DNA from: Rhodobacteraceae bacterium UBA996
Lineage (GTDB): Bacteria > Pseudomonadota > Alphaproteobacteria > Rhodobacterales > Rhodobacteraceae
Length of the DNA stretch: 13,577 nt
Reading direction: 5' to 3'
Assembly: GCA_002291955.1 (NCBI GenBank)
Contig: DBBA01000162.1
Coordinates: 1-13,577, forward strand
Both the position numbers and the translations under genes were made by a program. The stretch's first letter is position 1. Every line of letters begins with the position of its first letter. This document shows positions 1 to 6,711 of this stretch, in pieces. The notes below the pieces were generated by a model. It searched no databases. It worked only from the letters and a program-made list of their open reading frames with translations, and was not told where the DNA came from.

Positions 1-725
1 TCGCGGACGGTGTTGGTCAGCGTGACCTCGGACGTCGGCACCAGCCACCAGCCGTTGGTGGTCTGGTAGCTGTCCTCGGCGAACTTCGGGAGCTGGTTGG
101 TGCCGACCATGCAGTCGGGGCGGACGAGGACCGGGGTCCAGGTTTCCGCCAGCCCGTGTTCGGTGGTGTGCAGGTCCAGCATGAACTGGGCCAGTGCCCG
201 GTGCAGGCGGGCCATTGTGCCGCGCAGGACGACGAAGCGAGCGCCCGACAGTTTCGCGGCGGTGGCGAAGTCGAGGCCGGGTCTGGCGGCGGGGAGGTCG
301 AAGTGTTCGCGCGCGGGGAAATCGAGCGTGCGGGGGGTGCCCCAGCGGCGAAGCTCGACGTTGGCGGTTTCGTCCGGGCCGTCGGGGACGCCCGGAAGCG
401 GCAGGTTCGGGATGGTCAGCAGGAGGTCGCGCAGGGCTGCGTCCTGGGCGTCGGCCTGGGCCGTCAGGGCCGCGACCTCAGCCTTCTTGTCGGCCACAAG
501 GGCGCGCAGGCGGTCGAATTCGGCGGTGTCGCCGCGGGCCTTGGCGGCGCCCACGTCCTTGGAGGCGGCGTTCTGGGCGGCGGTGGCGGTCTCGGCCGCC
601 AGAATGCTGGCCCGGCGGGCGGCGTCCAGCGACAGGATCCCGGGCGAGGCCGGAGGCAGGCCGCGCCGGGCGAGAGCGGCGTCGAAGGCTGCGGGATCGT
701 CGCGGATCAGGCGGATGTCGTGCAT
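1..725 (-). CDS. serS: Seryl-tRNA synthetase, N-terminal part (3' end outside window)
   Basis: Class II aminoacyl-tRNA synthetase that charges tRNA-Ser with serine in the cytoplasm. The visible 241 residues begin MHDIRLIRDD and continue with an Ala/Lys/Glu-rich stretch at about residues 30-105 that fits the long antiparallel coiled-coil arm that binds the extra arm of tRNA-Ser. The start of the catalytic domain follows, including the motif-2 region PTSEVTLTN (230-238), which carries the TxE serine-binding loop. SerS proteins are normally about 430 residues, so roughly the last 190 lie beyond the left edge. The ATG at 723-725 is chosen because the N-terminus matches the family; no strong Shine-Dalgarno sequence is visible in front of it. 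The gene is divergent from the 1003-3511 pair. Family assignment is seen directly in the sequence and is secure. Confidence 0.96.
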   Translation of the reverse strand, partial: MHDIRLIRDDPAAFDAALARRGLPPASPGILSLDAARRASILAAETATAAQNAASKDVGAAKARGDTAEFDRLRALVADKKAEVAALTAQADAQDAALRDLLLTIPNLPLPGVPDGPDETANVELRRWGTPRTLDFPAREHFDLPAARPGLDFATAAKLSGARFVVLRGTMARLHRALAQFMLDLHTTEHGLAETWTPVLVRPDCMVGTNQLPKFAEDSYQTTNGWWLVPTSEVTLTNTVR

Positions 726-756
726 CTGGGCGGCCCGGGGTGTGGTCTGACAGGGG

Positions 757-792
757 CCCTCTTGCCCCATCGGGGGGGGAAGGGGAAGAGGG
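757..792 (-). promoter_or_regulatory. Hairpin in the serS leader
   Basis: The arms CCCTCTT-g-CCCC (757-768) and GGGGAAGAGGG (782-792) are complementary over 11 pairs with a single bulged base and a 13-nt loop. The structure lies about 31 bases upstream of the serS ATG, so it would fold in the serS 5' leader if transcription starts upstream of 792. No U-tract follows it on the minus strand, so a terminator is unlikely. A role in serS expression is inference only. Confidence 0.35.
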
Positions 793-796
793 AGGG

Positions 797-825
797 GTTT
801 CGTGCACATGTGCACAAACGGTCAA
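797..825 (-). promoter_or_regulatory. Possible serS promoter
   Basis: On the minus strand, TTGACC (825-820) is a good -35 hexamer. At a 17-base spacing it is followed by CGAAAC (802-797), which is a poor -10. The spacer is almost filled by the palindrome at 802-815. The -35 is convincing, the -10 is not, so this is a tentative call. Confidence 0.22.
802..815. promoter_or_regulatory. Perfect 14-bp palindrome, possible operator
   Basis: GTGCACATGTGCAC reads the same on both strands. The core GTGCAC occurs again at 852-857, about 46 bp away centre to centre (four to five helical turns). Both sites lie in the divergent region between serS and the 1003-3511 gene pair. This geometry suits a dimeric regulator binding at two sites, but no regulator is known from the window. 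Confidence 0.35.
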
Positions 826-861
826 GTCATTGGGATCGTTGGGAAAGGTGTGTGCACGGCA

Positions 862-876
862 AGGTTTGGGAAACCT
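862..876. repeat. Short inverted repeat in the serS/1003 divergent region
   Basis: AGGTTT (862-867) and AAACCT (871-876) are perfect inverted copies separated by GGG. It may be an additional protein-binding site or a small hairpin; six-base arms in an intergenic region can also arise by chance. Confidence 0.25.
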
Positions 877-1002
877 GTGTGAAGCATGGATGACCGGACC
901 GCACGGAGGGGTGTTGCGTGATTGACCGGTGGCGAGGCGTGCGGCAATCTGGAGGCGCAGGCGCGAGAGTCCTGCCATCTGGAATTGCAACGGGACGATG
1001 AC

Positions 1003-1461
1003 ATGGCGGTCTTGCGCACCCTTGGGATTGTCGGGGCGGTTGTCCTGGTGGGCGGTTGGCTGGCGGTGGAAACCCGGGGATGCCGCCCGCCGCCGGATGA
1101 GGTCTTCATCACGAACGCGCTGGACCGCTACTTCGAAATCTTTTCGGAGGGGCCTACCCGGGCTCGCGTACGGCGCGACGGCGGTTCCTTCGAGATCGAT
1201 GTCGTGCCCTACCGAGACGCCGATGAATTGCGCGCCCTGAACCCGGATTGTTGCAAAGTCTTTGCAAGACCAGGCTATTGGCAGTCGAGGTTTCAGATCA
1301 TCAGATACGACATCCATGGCCACGTTCAGATCGTATACCGTTGGAAACTGCCGACATACGACGGATTCATCCTGTCCCCGCCCGAGGAAACAGGCGAGGT
1401 GAATATCTGGATGACGTCCTGCGGGACGGTGTCTGACTACGACTACGACAAAGACTTCTGA
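1003..1461 (+). CDS. Membrane-anchored protein of unknown function, paired with the RTX-like gene
   Basis: A 152-residue protein I do not recognise. Residues about 6-22 (LGIVGAVVLVGGWLAV and neighbours) form one hydrophobic segment after a short, positively charged start, giving a signal-anchor with the rest probably periplasmic. The soluble part is rich in aromatic and acidic residues, has cysteines at 27, 83, 84 and 140, and ends in an acidic tail (DYDYDKDF). There is no lipobox directly after the hydrophobic segment. A TTG in the same frame at 922 would add 27 residues, but the ATG at 1003 places the hydrophobic segment at the N-terminus and is preferred; its RBS is weak. The stop is 16 bases before the RTX-like start, so the two genes are probably co-transcribed. 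Hand counts show GC falling from 41/60 at 1021-1080 to 29/60 at 1261-1320, so composition changes inside this gene. Confidence 0.7.
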   Translation: MAVLRTLGIVGAVVLVGGWLAVETRGCRPPPDEVFITNALDRYFEIFSEGPTRARVRRDGGSFEIDVVPYRDADELRALNPDCCKVFARPGYWQSRFQIIRYDIHGHVQIVYRWKLPTYDGFILSPPEETGEVNIWMTSCGTVSDYDYDKDF

Positions 1462-1463
1462 CA

Positions 1464-1469
1464 AAGGAG
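1464..1469 (+). promoter_or_regulatory. Shine-Dalgarno site of the RTX-like gene
   Basis: AAGGAG lies 8 bases before the ATG at 1478 and just after the upstream stop codon, which supports both the start choice and translational linkage of the pair. Confidence 0.75.
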
Positions 1470-1477
1470 ATTCCTGA

Positions 1478-3511
1478 ATGTCGCTGCCAACAGTCCACGA
1501 GATCACTGCCCGTTACCTTTATGGCAGTGCGAGCGTGCCCGATGACTTCTTTTCCAACTCAATTCTGACTCGCGGGCCATTGAATTCGATCCAAGTCGAT
1601 CTTGCGGATGTGTATCATCCCGAAACCGGACTTTCCCGTTTCGCGAATGCAAGCCAGAACCAGCTTGTGTCAACATTTTTTGCTTCACGCGAGCGGTGGG
1701 AAACCGGTGAGTTTGACGGTCACAAAACCCCTTCTGGCGAAATTGAGTGGTCGAAAGAGCAAGCGATCACAGCACTGGGATTGTGGCCTGCAGTTACGAA
1801 GATTTTCGTCAGCCACAAGGATTTTGTCGATGAGGTGGATGATTTTGCGGCGCGGACCTACATCTGGAACTCTATGGCATTTGAGCTGGGACCTGACCTG
1901 ACATTCAAGATCTCTTCAGACGGCACGATGTCCATCGAGAATTTTTCGATCCGTCTCGACGCCCAGACCGAGGCAACGGGGGATAATTTCGATTGGACAT
2001 CGCCGAACTGGATTGCTCAATTAGGCAACGATCTTGCCTTGAGGCCTGGAATTGATCCAAGCGATTTGGCAGGCGCAGACGCGACTGGTCGTGCACTCAA
2101 GTTGGAGTTTCTCGGAACCTATGAACCGCCCGGAACAACATATGACGAGGCCGATTTCATTGCTGATCAGGCGCGGTATCTCGCAGAGAGCGTAGCGAGC
2201 AATTCGTATCTCGTTTCGGAAATGAACTCGGTCGTGCAGGAACTTTTCGACGAAGGAACAACGCGAACCGTTTATGCAGACCGGGCCATCCTTTACGGGA
2301 CGAACGGGAACGATGAACTGATCGGATATGTTTCGTCTGCCGGGTACGATATTTCAGTGCCCTTTGCGTTCCTTGGATTCGGAACGGTTGAATTCCCATT
2401 GGCGGAGTTCGCGGAAATTGGTGTGGCTTACATCACTGGCGACGGAGATGATAGCGTCATTGGAACATCGGTCAACGACGTGTTCCTTTCGGCGCCCGGG
2501 GCGGACAGCTATCGGGGCGAGTTTGTCGTGGAAGCGGAGGGCTTTGATACCGTCATCCATGACGAGAGCCCAACAGCCGTTATCATCGACCACATCGCCG
2601 GGACGGGCGACGGCGGTCATGCCGAGGGCGACACCTATCACGGCATCGAGGCGCATGTCGGGTCGTCCCACGGGGACGCGTTCCTGTCCCGGACGGATCT
2701 GATCGGTCATTTTGCGGGCGGGGACGGCGCGGATACGTTCGTGCTGGCGACCGAGGTGCAGAACGAATGGGAGATCGACCGATCCGGCGCGATGGTGTGC
2801 TGGGGCGGCGCCGGTGCGGACGAGTTCCGGATGGAGAGCGAAGGGCTGGTCCTGTTGTTCGAGGTGCCGGGTCTGACGGTCGAGGGGTTCCTGGACCTGA
2901 CCACAGAGGCGCTGTCGGACCTGATCCCCGGGGCGGTGACGGACTATGACCTGATCATCCTGAACCCGGATGCTGACGACCAACTGTTCGTCAGTGACAA
3001 ACGGGTGTCGTTCGGCCCGACCGAGCCGACGCCGGGGCCGTTCATGACCGATCCCGAAATGCTCGACGTCGCCATGACCCGAACGGGCAACAGTTTCCCC
3101 ATCGACACGTTCGTGTTCCGCGGCGTGATGGAAGACTTCGGCTACCCCGGGCACCGGGTGGCCCTGCGACAGATCGAGCTTGCAAGCGGTGCGACGGTCA
3201 GCGCGCGGACGGCGGTCGAGCGCTGGGACATCGGCGAGTACTATGAGGTCTTCTATCGCGATGGCGAAGGGGAGTTGCAGGCGGCAGGGACAGGGCCCGG
3301 CGAGGCAAACGAGTGGATGACGCTGGTGGACCCCGATTTCGTGTTTGCCAGGAGCGATGTGGTCGCGACCGAGGACATGGCCGTACCGTTCACGGTCAAC
3401 GACTCGGCGGGCATCCGGTTTCATCACATCGTCGTCCAGTCCCCTGTGGACTACTACGACGGTCAGTTCGCCGTGGTCGGATCGATGGGGCAGCTGCTGG
3501 ATATCGCCTGA
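1478..3511 (+). CDS. RTX-like calcium-binding protein, probable type I secretion substrate
   Basis: A 677-residue acidic protein without an N-terminal signal peptide. Four degenerate glycine/aspartate nonapeptide motifs are visible: GTNGNDELI (274-282), GDGDDSVIG (321-329), GGDGADTFV (414-422) and GGAGADEF (443-450). A linker at 376-402 of the type GDGGHAEGDTYHGIE...GSSHGDAF is of a kind I associate with large RTX proteins and adhesins. Such repeats bind Ca2+ and fold after export by a TolC/HlyBD-type system; no such transporter is in the window. Residues 1-270 match no domain I know, and the C-terminal 490-677 region is beta-rich with no clear enzyme motif. GC is low in the 5' half (29/60 at 2341-2400) and high in the 3' half (42/60 at 2881-2940), so the gene looks mosaic. 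A toxin, adhesin or secreted enzyme are all possible; I infer only secretion and calcium binding. Confidence 0.75.
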   Translation: MSLPTVHEITARYLYGSASVPDDFFSNSILTRGPLNSIQVDLADVYHPETGLSRFANASQNQLVSTFFASRERWETGEFDGHKTPSGEIEWSKEQAITALGLWPAVTKIFVSHKDFVDEVDDFAARTYIWNSMAFELGPDLTFKISSDGTMSIENFSIRLDAQTEATGDNFDWTSPNWIAQLGNDLALRPGIDPSDLAGADATGRALKLEFLGTYEPPGTTYDEADFIADQARYLAESVASNSYLVSEMNSVVQELFDEGTTRTVYADRAILYGTNGNDELIGYVSSAGYDISVPFAFLGFGTVEFPLAEFAEIGVAYITGDGDDSVIGTSVNDVFLSAPGADSYRGEFVVEAEGFDTVIHDESPTAVIIDHIAGTGDGGHAEGDTYHGIEAHVGSSHGDAFLSRTDLIGHFAGGDGADTFVLATEVQNEWEIDRSGAMVCWGGAGADEFRMESEGLVLLFEVPGLTVEGFLDLTTEALSDLIPGAVTDYDLIILNPDADDQLFVSDKRVSFGPTEPTPGPFMTDPEMLDVAMTRTGNSFPIDTFVFRGVMEDFGYPGHRVALRQIELASGATVSARTAVERWDIGEYYEVFYRDGEGELQAAGTGPGEANEWMTLVDPDFVFARSDVVATEDMAVPFTVNDSAGIRFHHIVVQSPVDYYDGQFAVVGSMGQLLDIA

Positions 3512-3523
3512 CGCCCCCCCACC

Positions 3524-3552
3524 TTGCGCCTGCCCCTTTGCTTGCATAGGTT
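3524..3552 (+). promoter_or_regulatory. Probable promoter of the yajC-secDF transcript
   Basis: TTGCGC (3524-3529) and TAGGTT (3547-3552) are separated by exactly 17 bases, a good fit to a sigma-70-type promoter of GC-rich alphaproteobacteria. It lies between the RTX-like stop and yajC, with a 5' leader of about 50 bases expected. Confidence 0.45.
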
Positions 3553-3569
3553 CCCCGCCGACCGCGGGG
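3553..3569 (+). promoter_or_regulatory. Small hairpin near the predicted yajC transcript start
   Basis: CCCCGC (3553-3558) and GCGGGG (3564-3569) are perfect inverted copies with a 5-base loop. No T-tract follows, so it is not a good terminator for the RTX-like gene; it would sit at the very 5' end of a yajC transcript. Confidence 0.3.
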
Positions 3570-3610
3570 CGGACCCATTGGCCCCGCTGATCTGACCGTG
3601 AGGAGTGCCG

Positions 3611-3940
3611 ATGCTCGTGACCCCGGCCTATGCCCAGGACGCCGTCGGCGCCGGCAGTGCCTTTGCCAGTTTCGTTCCGCTGATCCTGATCTTCCTGATC
3701 ATGTACTTCCTTCTGATCCGTCCTCAGCAGAAGAAGCTGAAGGAGCATCAGGCGATGGTCGCGGCGCTGCGCCGGGGGGATCAGGTGGTGACCGGCGGCG
3801 GGCTGGTCGGCAAGGTCGTGCGGGTGAAGGACGACGGGTCGAACGAGGTCGAGGTCGAGATTGCCGATGGCGTGAAGGTGCGCGTCATGAAGCACACGAT
3901 CACGCAGGTCCTGTCCAAGACCGAACCCGCCGCGGGCTGA
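3611..3940 (+). CDS. yajC: Sec translocon accessory subunit YajC
   Basis: A small inner-membrane protein of 109 residues that associates with SecD-SecF and the SecYEG channel. After a short periplasmic start (MLVTPAYAQDA) there is one transmembrane helix at about residues 20-37 (FVPLILIFLIMYFLLI), followed by the hallmark RPQQKK and a cytoplasmic domain with the typical RRGDQVVTGGGLVGKV and DGVKVRVMKHTI stretches. The ATG at 3611 is preferred because AGGAG (3601-3605) lies 5 bases before it; a GTG at 3605 in the same frame overlaps that site and is less likely. It is the first gene of the yajC-secD-secF unit. Length and motifs match the family. Confidence 0.95.
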   Translation: MLVTPAYAQDAVGAGSAFASFVPLILIFLIMYFLLIRPQQKKLKEHQAMVAALRRGDQVVTGGGLVGKVVRVKDDGSNEVEVEIADGVKVRVMKHTITQVLSKTEPAAG

Positions 3941-3967
3941 TCGCCGGGCCCCTGCCGGGGACCCGTG

Positions 3968-4014
3968 TCCGGCAAGAGTGGCCCGGCAAGACTGGTCCGG
4001 CAAGACTGGCCCGG
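3968..4014 (+). repeat. 14-bp tandem repeat, about 3.4 copies, between yajC and secD
   Basis: Three consecutive 14-mers of the form (T/C)CCGGCAAGA(G/C)TGG lie at 3968-3981, 3982-3995 and 3996-4009, followed by a partial copy CCCGG at 4010-4014. Copies 1 and 3 differ at one base, and copies 2 and 3 at one base. The array ends directly at the secD Shine-Dalgarno (GGAGG at 4015-4019). The unit is not a multiple of three and lies outside coding sequence. Confidence 0.85.
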
Positions 4015-4028
4015 GGAGGGCGTGAGCG

Positions 4029-5693
4029 ATGCTGCAGATCCCGATCTGGAAGCGCGTGCTGATCTGGGCGGTCTGCCTGGCCGGTATCATCCTTGCCATG
4101 CCGAACCTGTTCTACGGGCAGGTCGAGCGGCACAATGATGCCGCTGCCGTGCTGGAAAGCGGGGCCACGCTGACGCCCGAGCAGCAGGCGGCGTTCGACG
4201 GCTGGCCGGACTGGCTGCCCGGGACGCTGGTGAACCTGGGGCTGGACCTGCGGGGGGGCGCGCATCTGCTGGCGGAGGTCCGGGTGTCGGACGTCTATGC
4301 CCAGCGGATGGACGGCTACTGGCCCGAGGTGCGCGATGCCCTGCGGGCCGAGCGCGACGTGGTCGGCAACGTGCGCCGGGTGGACAGCGACCCGGGCGAG
4401 TTGCGGTTCCGCGTGTCGAACGAGGCGGGCATCCCCCGCGCGCTGGAGGTCGTGCGTGGCCTTGCGCGGCCCGTGACCAGCCTGATGGGCGTGGGCACGA
4501 CCGACATCGAGGTGGTGCAGGACGGCGCCGACATCGTGGTGCGTCTGTCCGAGGCCGAGAAGCAGGCGACCGACGACCGCACCGTGCAGCAATCGCTGGA
4601 AATCGTGCGCCGCCGGGTGGACGAGGTCGGCACGCGCGAGCCGAACATCCAGCGCCAGGGCGAGGACCGCATCCTGATCCAGGTGCCGGGCATCGGGTCG
4701 GCGGCGGAACTGAAGGCGCTGATCGGCACGACCGCGCGGCTGACGTTCAACCCGGTGGTGGGGCGCACGACCGATCCGCAGGCGCCGACGGACGGGCGCA
4801 GCCTGGTGCTGCCGTCGCTTGACGAGCCCGGGCAGTACTACATCGTGGAAGCGACGCCGGTGGTGTCGGGCGAGAACCTGGTCGATGCGCAGCCCGCGTT
4901 CGACCAGAACGGCCGCCCGGCGGTGAACTTCCGCTTCAACCCCACGGGCGCGCGGGCGTTCGGCGACTATACCGCCGCGAACATCGGGCAGCCGTTCGCC
5001 ATCGTGCTGGACAACGAGGTGATCTCGGCCCCGGTCATCCAGGACCATATCCCGGGCGGGTCGGGGATCATCACGGGGCGCTTCTCGGTCGAGGAGTCGA
5101 CGCAACTGGCGATCCTGTTGCGCGCCGGTGCGCTGCCCGCGGAGCTGACGTTCCTGGAGGAACGGACCATCGGGCCGGAACTGGGGCGCGATTCCATCGA
5201 GGCGGGGCAGATGGCGGGGGTCGTGGGCCTGGTCGCCATGGCCGCGTTCATGATCGCGAGCTTCGGGCTGTTCGGCGTGTTCGCCGTGGTGGCACTGGCG
5301 GTGAACATCGTGCTGATCATCGGCACGCTCAGCCTGATCGGGGCGACGCTGACCCTGCCCGGGATCGCCGGGATCGTGCTGACCATGGGCATGGCGGTGG
5401 ACGCCAACGTGCTGATCTTCGAGCGCATGCGCGAGGAGTTGCGGGCGGGCAAGGGGCCTGCGCGGGCCATCGAGCAGGGGTTCGACCGGGCCTTGTCGGC
5501 GATCATCGATTCGAACCTGACCGGGCTTCTGGTGGCGCTGATCATGTTCGCGCTGGGGTCCGGGCCGGTGCGCGGGTTCGCGGTGACCACGGGACTTGGC
5601 ATCCTGACGTCGATGTTCACCGCGGTCTATGTGACGCGGCTGATCATCGTGACCTGGCTGGCCTGGCGGCGGCCGAAGACGATCGTGGTCTAG
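4029..5693 (+). CDS. secD: Protein-export membrane protein SecD
   Basis: A 554-residue RND-family inner-membrane protein that, with SecF, uses the proton gradient to help pull preproteins out on the periplasmic side of SecYEG. Visible features in order: transmembrane helix 1 at about 9-27; the SecD motif LGLDLRGGAHL (70-80); a large periplasmic domain, including the conserved LDNEVISAP (327-335); and five C-terminal helices from about residue 395, with GMAVDANVLIFERMREE (454-470) carrying the conserved aspartate and asparagine in the membrane. E. coli SecD is about 615 residues, and shorter forms are common in alphaproteobacteria. GGAGG at 4015-4019 precedes the ATG by 9 bases. Thirteen bases separate its stop from secF. 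Confidence 0.97.
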   Translation: MLQIPIWKRVLIWAVCLAGIILAMPNLFYGQVERHNDAAAVLESGATLTPEQQAAFDGWPDWLPGTLVNLGLDLRGGAHLLAEVRVSDVYAQRMDGYWPEVRDALRAERDVVGNVRRVDSDPGELRFRVSNEAGIPRALEVVRGLARPVTSLMGVGTTDIEVVQDGADIVVRLSEAEKQATDDRTVQQSLEIVRRRVDEVGTREPNIQRQGEDRILIQVPGIGSAAELKALIGTTARLTFNPVVGRTTDPQAPTDGRSLVLPSLDEPGQYYIVEATPVVSGENLVDAQPAFDQNGRPAVNFRFNPTGARAFGDYTAANIGQPFAIVLDNEVISAPVIQDHIPGGSGIITGRFSVEESTQLAILLRAGALPAELTFLEERTIGPELGRDSIEAGQMAGVVGLVAMAAFMIASFGLFGVFAVVALAVNIVLIIGTLSLIGATLTLPGIAGIVLTMGMAVDANVLIFERMREELRAGKGPARAIEQGFDRALSAIIDSNLTGLLVALIMFALGSGPVRGFAVTTGLGILTSMFTAVYVTRLIIVTWLAWRRPKTIVV

Positions 5694-5706
5694 GGGAGAG
5701 GCGCGC

Positions 5707-6711
5707 ATGGCCTGGCGGCTGAGACTGGTCCCCGAAAAGACCAACATCGACTTCTTCAGGATCCAGTGGGTGACGTTCGGCGCGTCGGTCGTGGCGGTGA
5801 TCGCGTCGATCGTGCTGTGGGCGGTCGTCGGGCTGAACTATGGCATCGACTTCCGCGGCGGCACCACGATCCGCACGGAGAGCACGAGCCCGGTGGATGT
5901 CGCGGCCTATCGCGCGGCGCTGGAGACGTTCGGGTTTTCCGATGTCGCGGTGACCGAGGTGTTCGATCCGGCGTTCCGCGATGACCAGCATGTGGCGCAG
6001 GTGCGCCTGTCGCCCATCGAGGGCGAGGAATCGGTGACGCCCGAGGTGATCCTGCAGGTCGAGCAGGCGCTGCAGGTGGTGGACCCGTCGATCACCTTCC
6101 CCTCGGTCGAATCGGTCGGGCCCAAGGTCAGCCAGGAGCTGATCCTGACGGCGGCCCTGTCGGTGATCGCGGCGGTGGCGGGGATCCTTGTCTATGTGTG
6201 GCTGCGGTTCGAATGGCAGTTCGCCGTGGGCGCGGTGGTGGCGCTGTTCCACGACGTGATCGTGGTGGTCGGCATCTTCGTGCTGTTCCAGATCAAGTTC
6301 GACCTGACGACGGTGGCGGCGCTGCTGACCATCCTCGGCTATTCGGTCAACGACACGGTCGTGATCTTCGACCGGCTGCGCGAGAACCTGATCAAGTACA
6401 AGAACACGCCCTTGCGCGACCTGATGAACCTGTCGGCGAACGAGACGCTGAGCCGCACGATCATGACGGCGGGCACGACGCTGATCGCCCTGACGGTGCT
6501 GCTGGTCCTGGGCGGAGACGTGATCCGCGGGTTCATCTTCGCGATGCTGATGGGCGTGATCCTGGGCACGTATTCCACGTTGTATGTGGCCAAGAACATC
6601 GTGCTGATGCTGGGCGTGAAGCGCGACTGGTCCAAGCCCGCGGGCGGCGCGGGTGGCCCGGCGGGGACGCAGTTCGGCACGCCCAAGGCCGACACGCCCG
6701 CGAATGGCTGA
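5707..6711 (+). CDS. secF: Protein-export membrane protein SecF
   Basis: The 334-residue partner of SecD in the proton-driven export complex. It shows a first transmembrane helix at about 24-43, the motif YGIDFRGG (45-52), a periplasmic domain, then five further helices starting with VGPKVSQELILTAALSVIAAV (the first of them begins near residue 140) and containing GYSVNDTVVIFDRLREN, with N215 and D216 in the membrane. The C-terminus is a glycine/alanine/proline-rich cytoplasmic tail. A purine-rich RBS (GGGGAGAG, 5693-5700) overlaps the secD stop. Its own stop overlaps the start of the TauE/SafE gene by 8 bases. Length compares well with about 323 residues in E. coli. Confidence 0.97.
   Translation: MAWRLRLVPEKTNIDFFRIQWVTFGASVVAVIASIVLWAVVGLNYGIDFRGGTTIRTESTSPVDVAAYRAALETFGFSDVAVTEVFDPAFRDDQHVAQVRLSPIEGEESVTPEVILQVEQALQVVDPSITFPSVESVGPKVSQELILTAALSVIAAVAGILVYVWLRFEWQFAVGAVVALFHDVIVVVGIFVLFQIKFDLTTVAALLTILGYSVNDTVVIFDRLRENLIKYKNTPLRDLMNLSANETLSRTIMTAGTTLIALTVLLVLGGDVIRGFIFAMLMGVILGTYSTLYVAKNIVLMLGVKRDWSKPAGGAGGPAGTQFGTPKADTPANG

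Noticed and set aside
97..925. Three overlapping plus-strand open frames over serS
   Set aside because: They are other-frame shadows of serS with skewed Arg/Gly/Ala composition and no domain.
922..1002. TTG start at 922 for the small membrane-anchored protein
   Set aside because: It would put 27 polar residues before the hydrophobic segment, and no Shine-Dalgarno is visible; the ATG at 1003 fits a signal-anchor better.
726..1002. Possible attachment site or target duplication bordering the insert
   Set aside because: I found no matching direct repeat between the 726-1002 and 3512-3610 spacers and no integrase or tRNA gene.
1478..3511. Calling the RTX-like protein a haemolysin or toxin
   Set aside because: Only degenerate RTX motifs are seen; no pore-forming, acylation-site or enzymatic motif, and no toxin activator or type I exporter nearby.
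2354..5747. Very long open frames on the minus strand opposite the RTX-like gene, yajC and secD
   Set aside because: Their translations are rich in Arg, His, Pro and Gln in the manner of antisense frames of GC-rich genes, have no recognisable domain, and lie opposite firmly identified genes.
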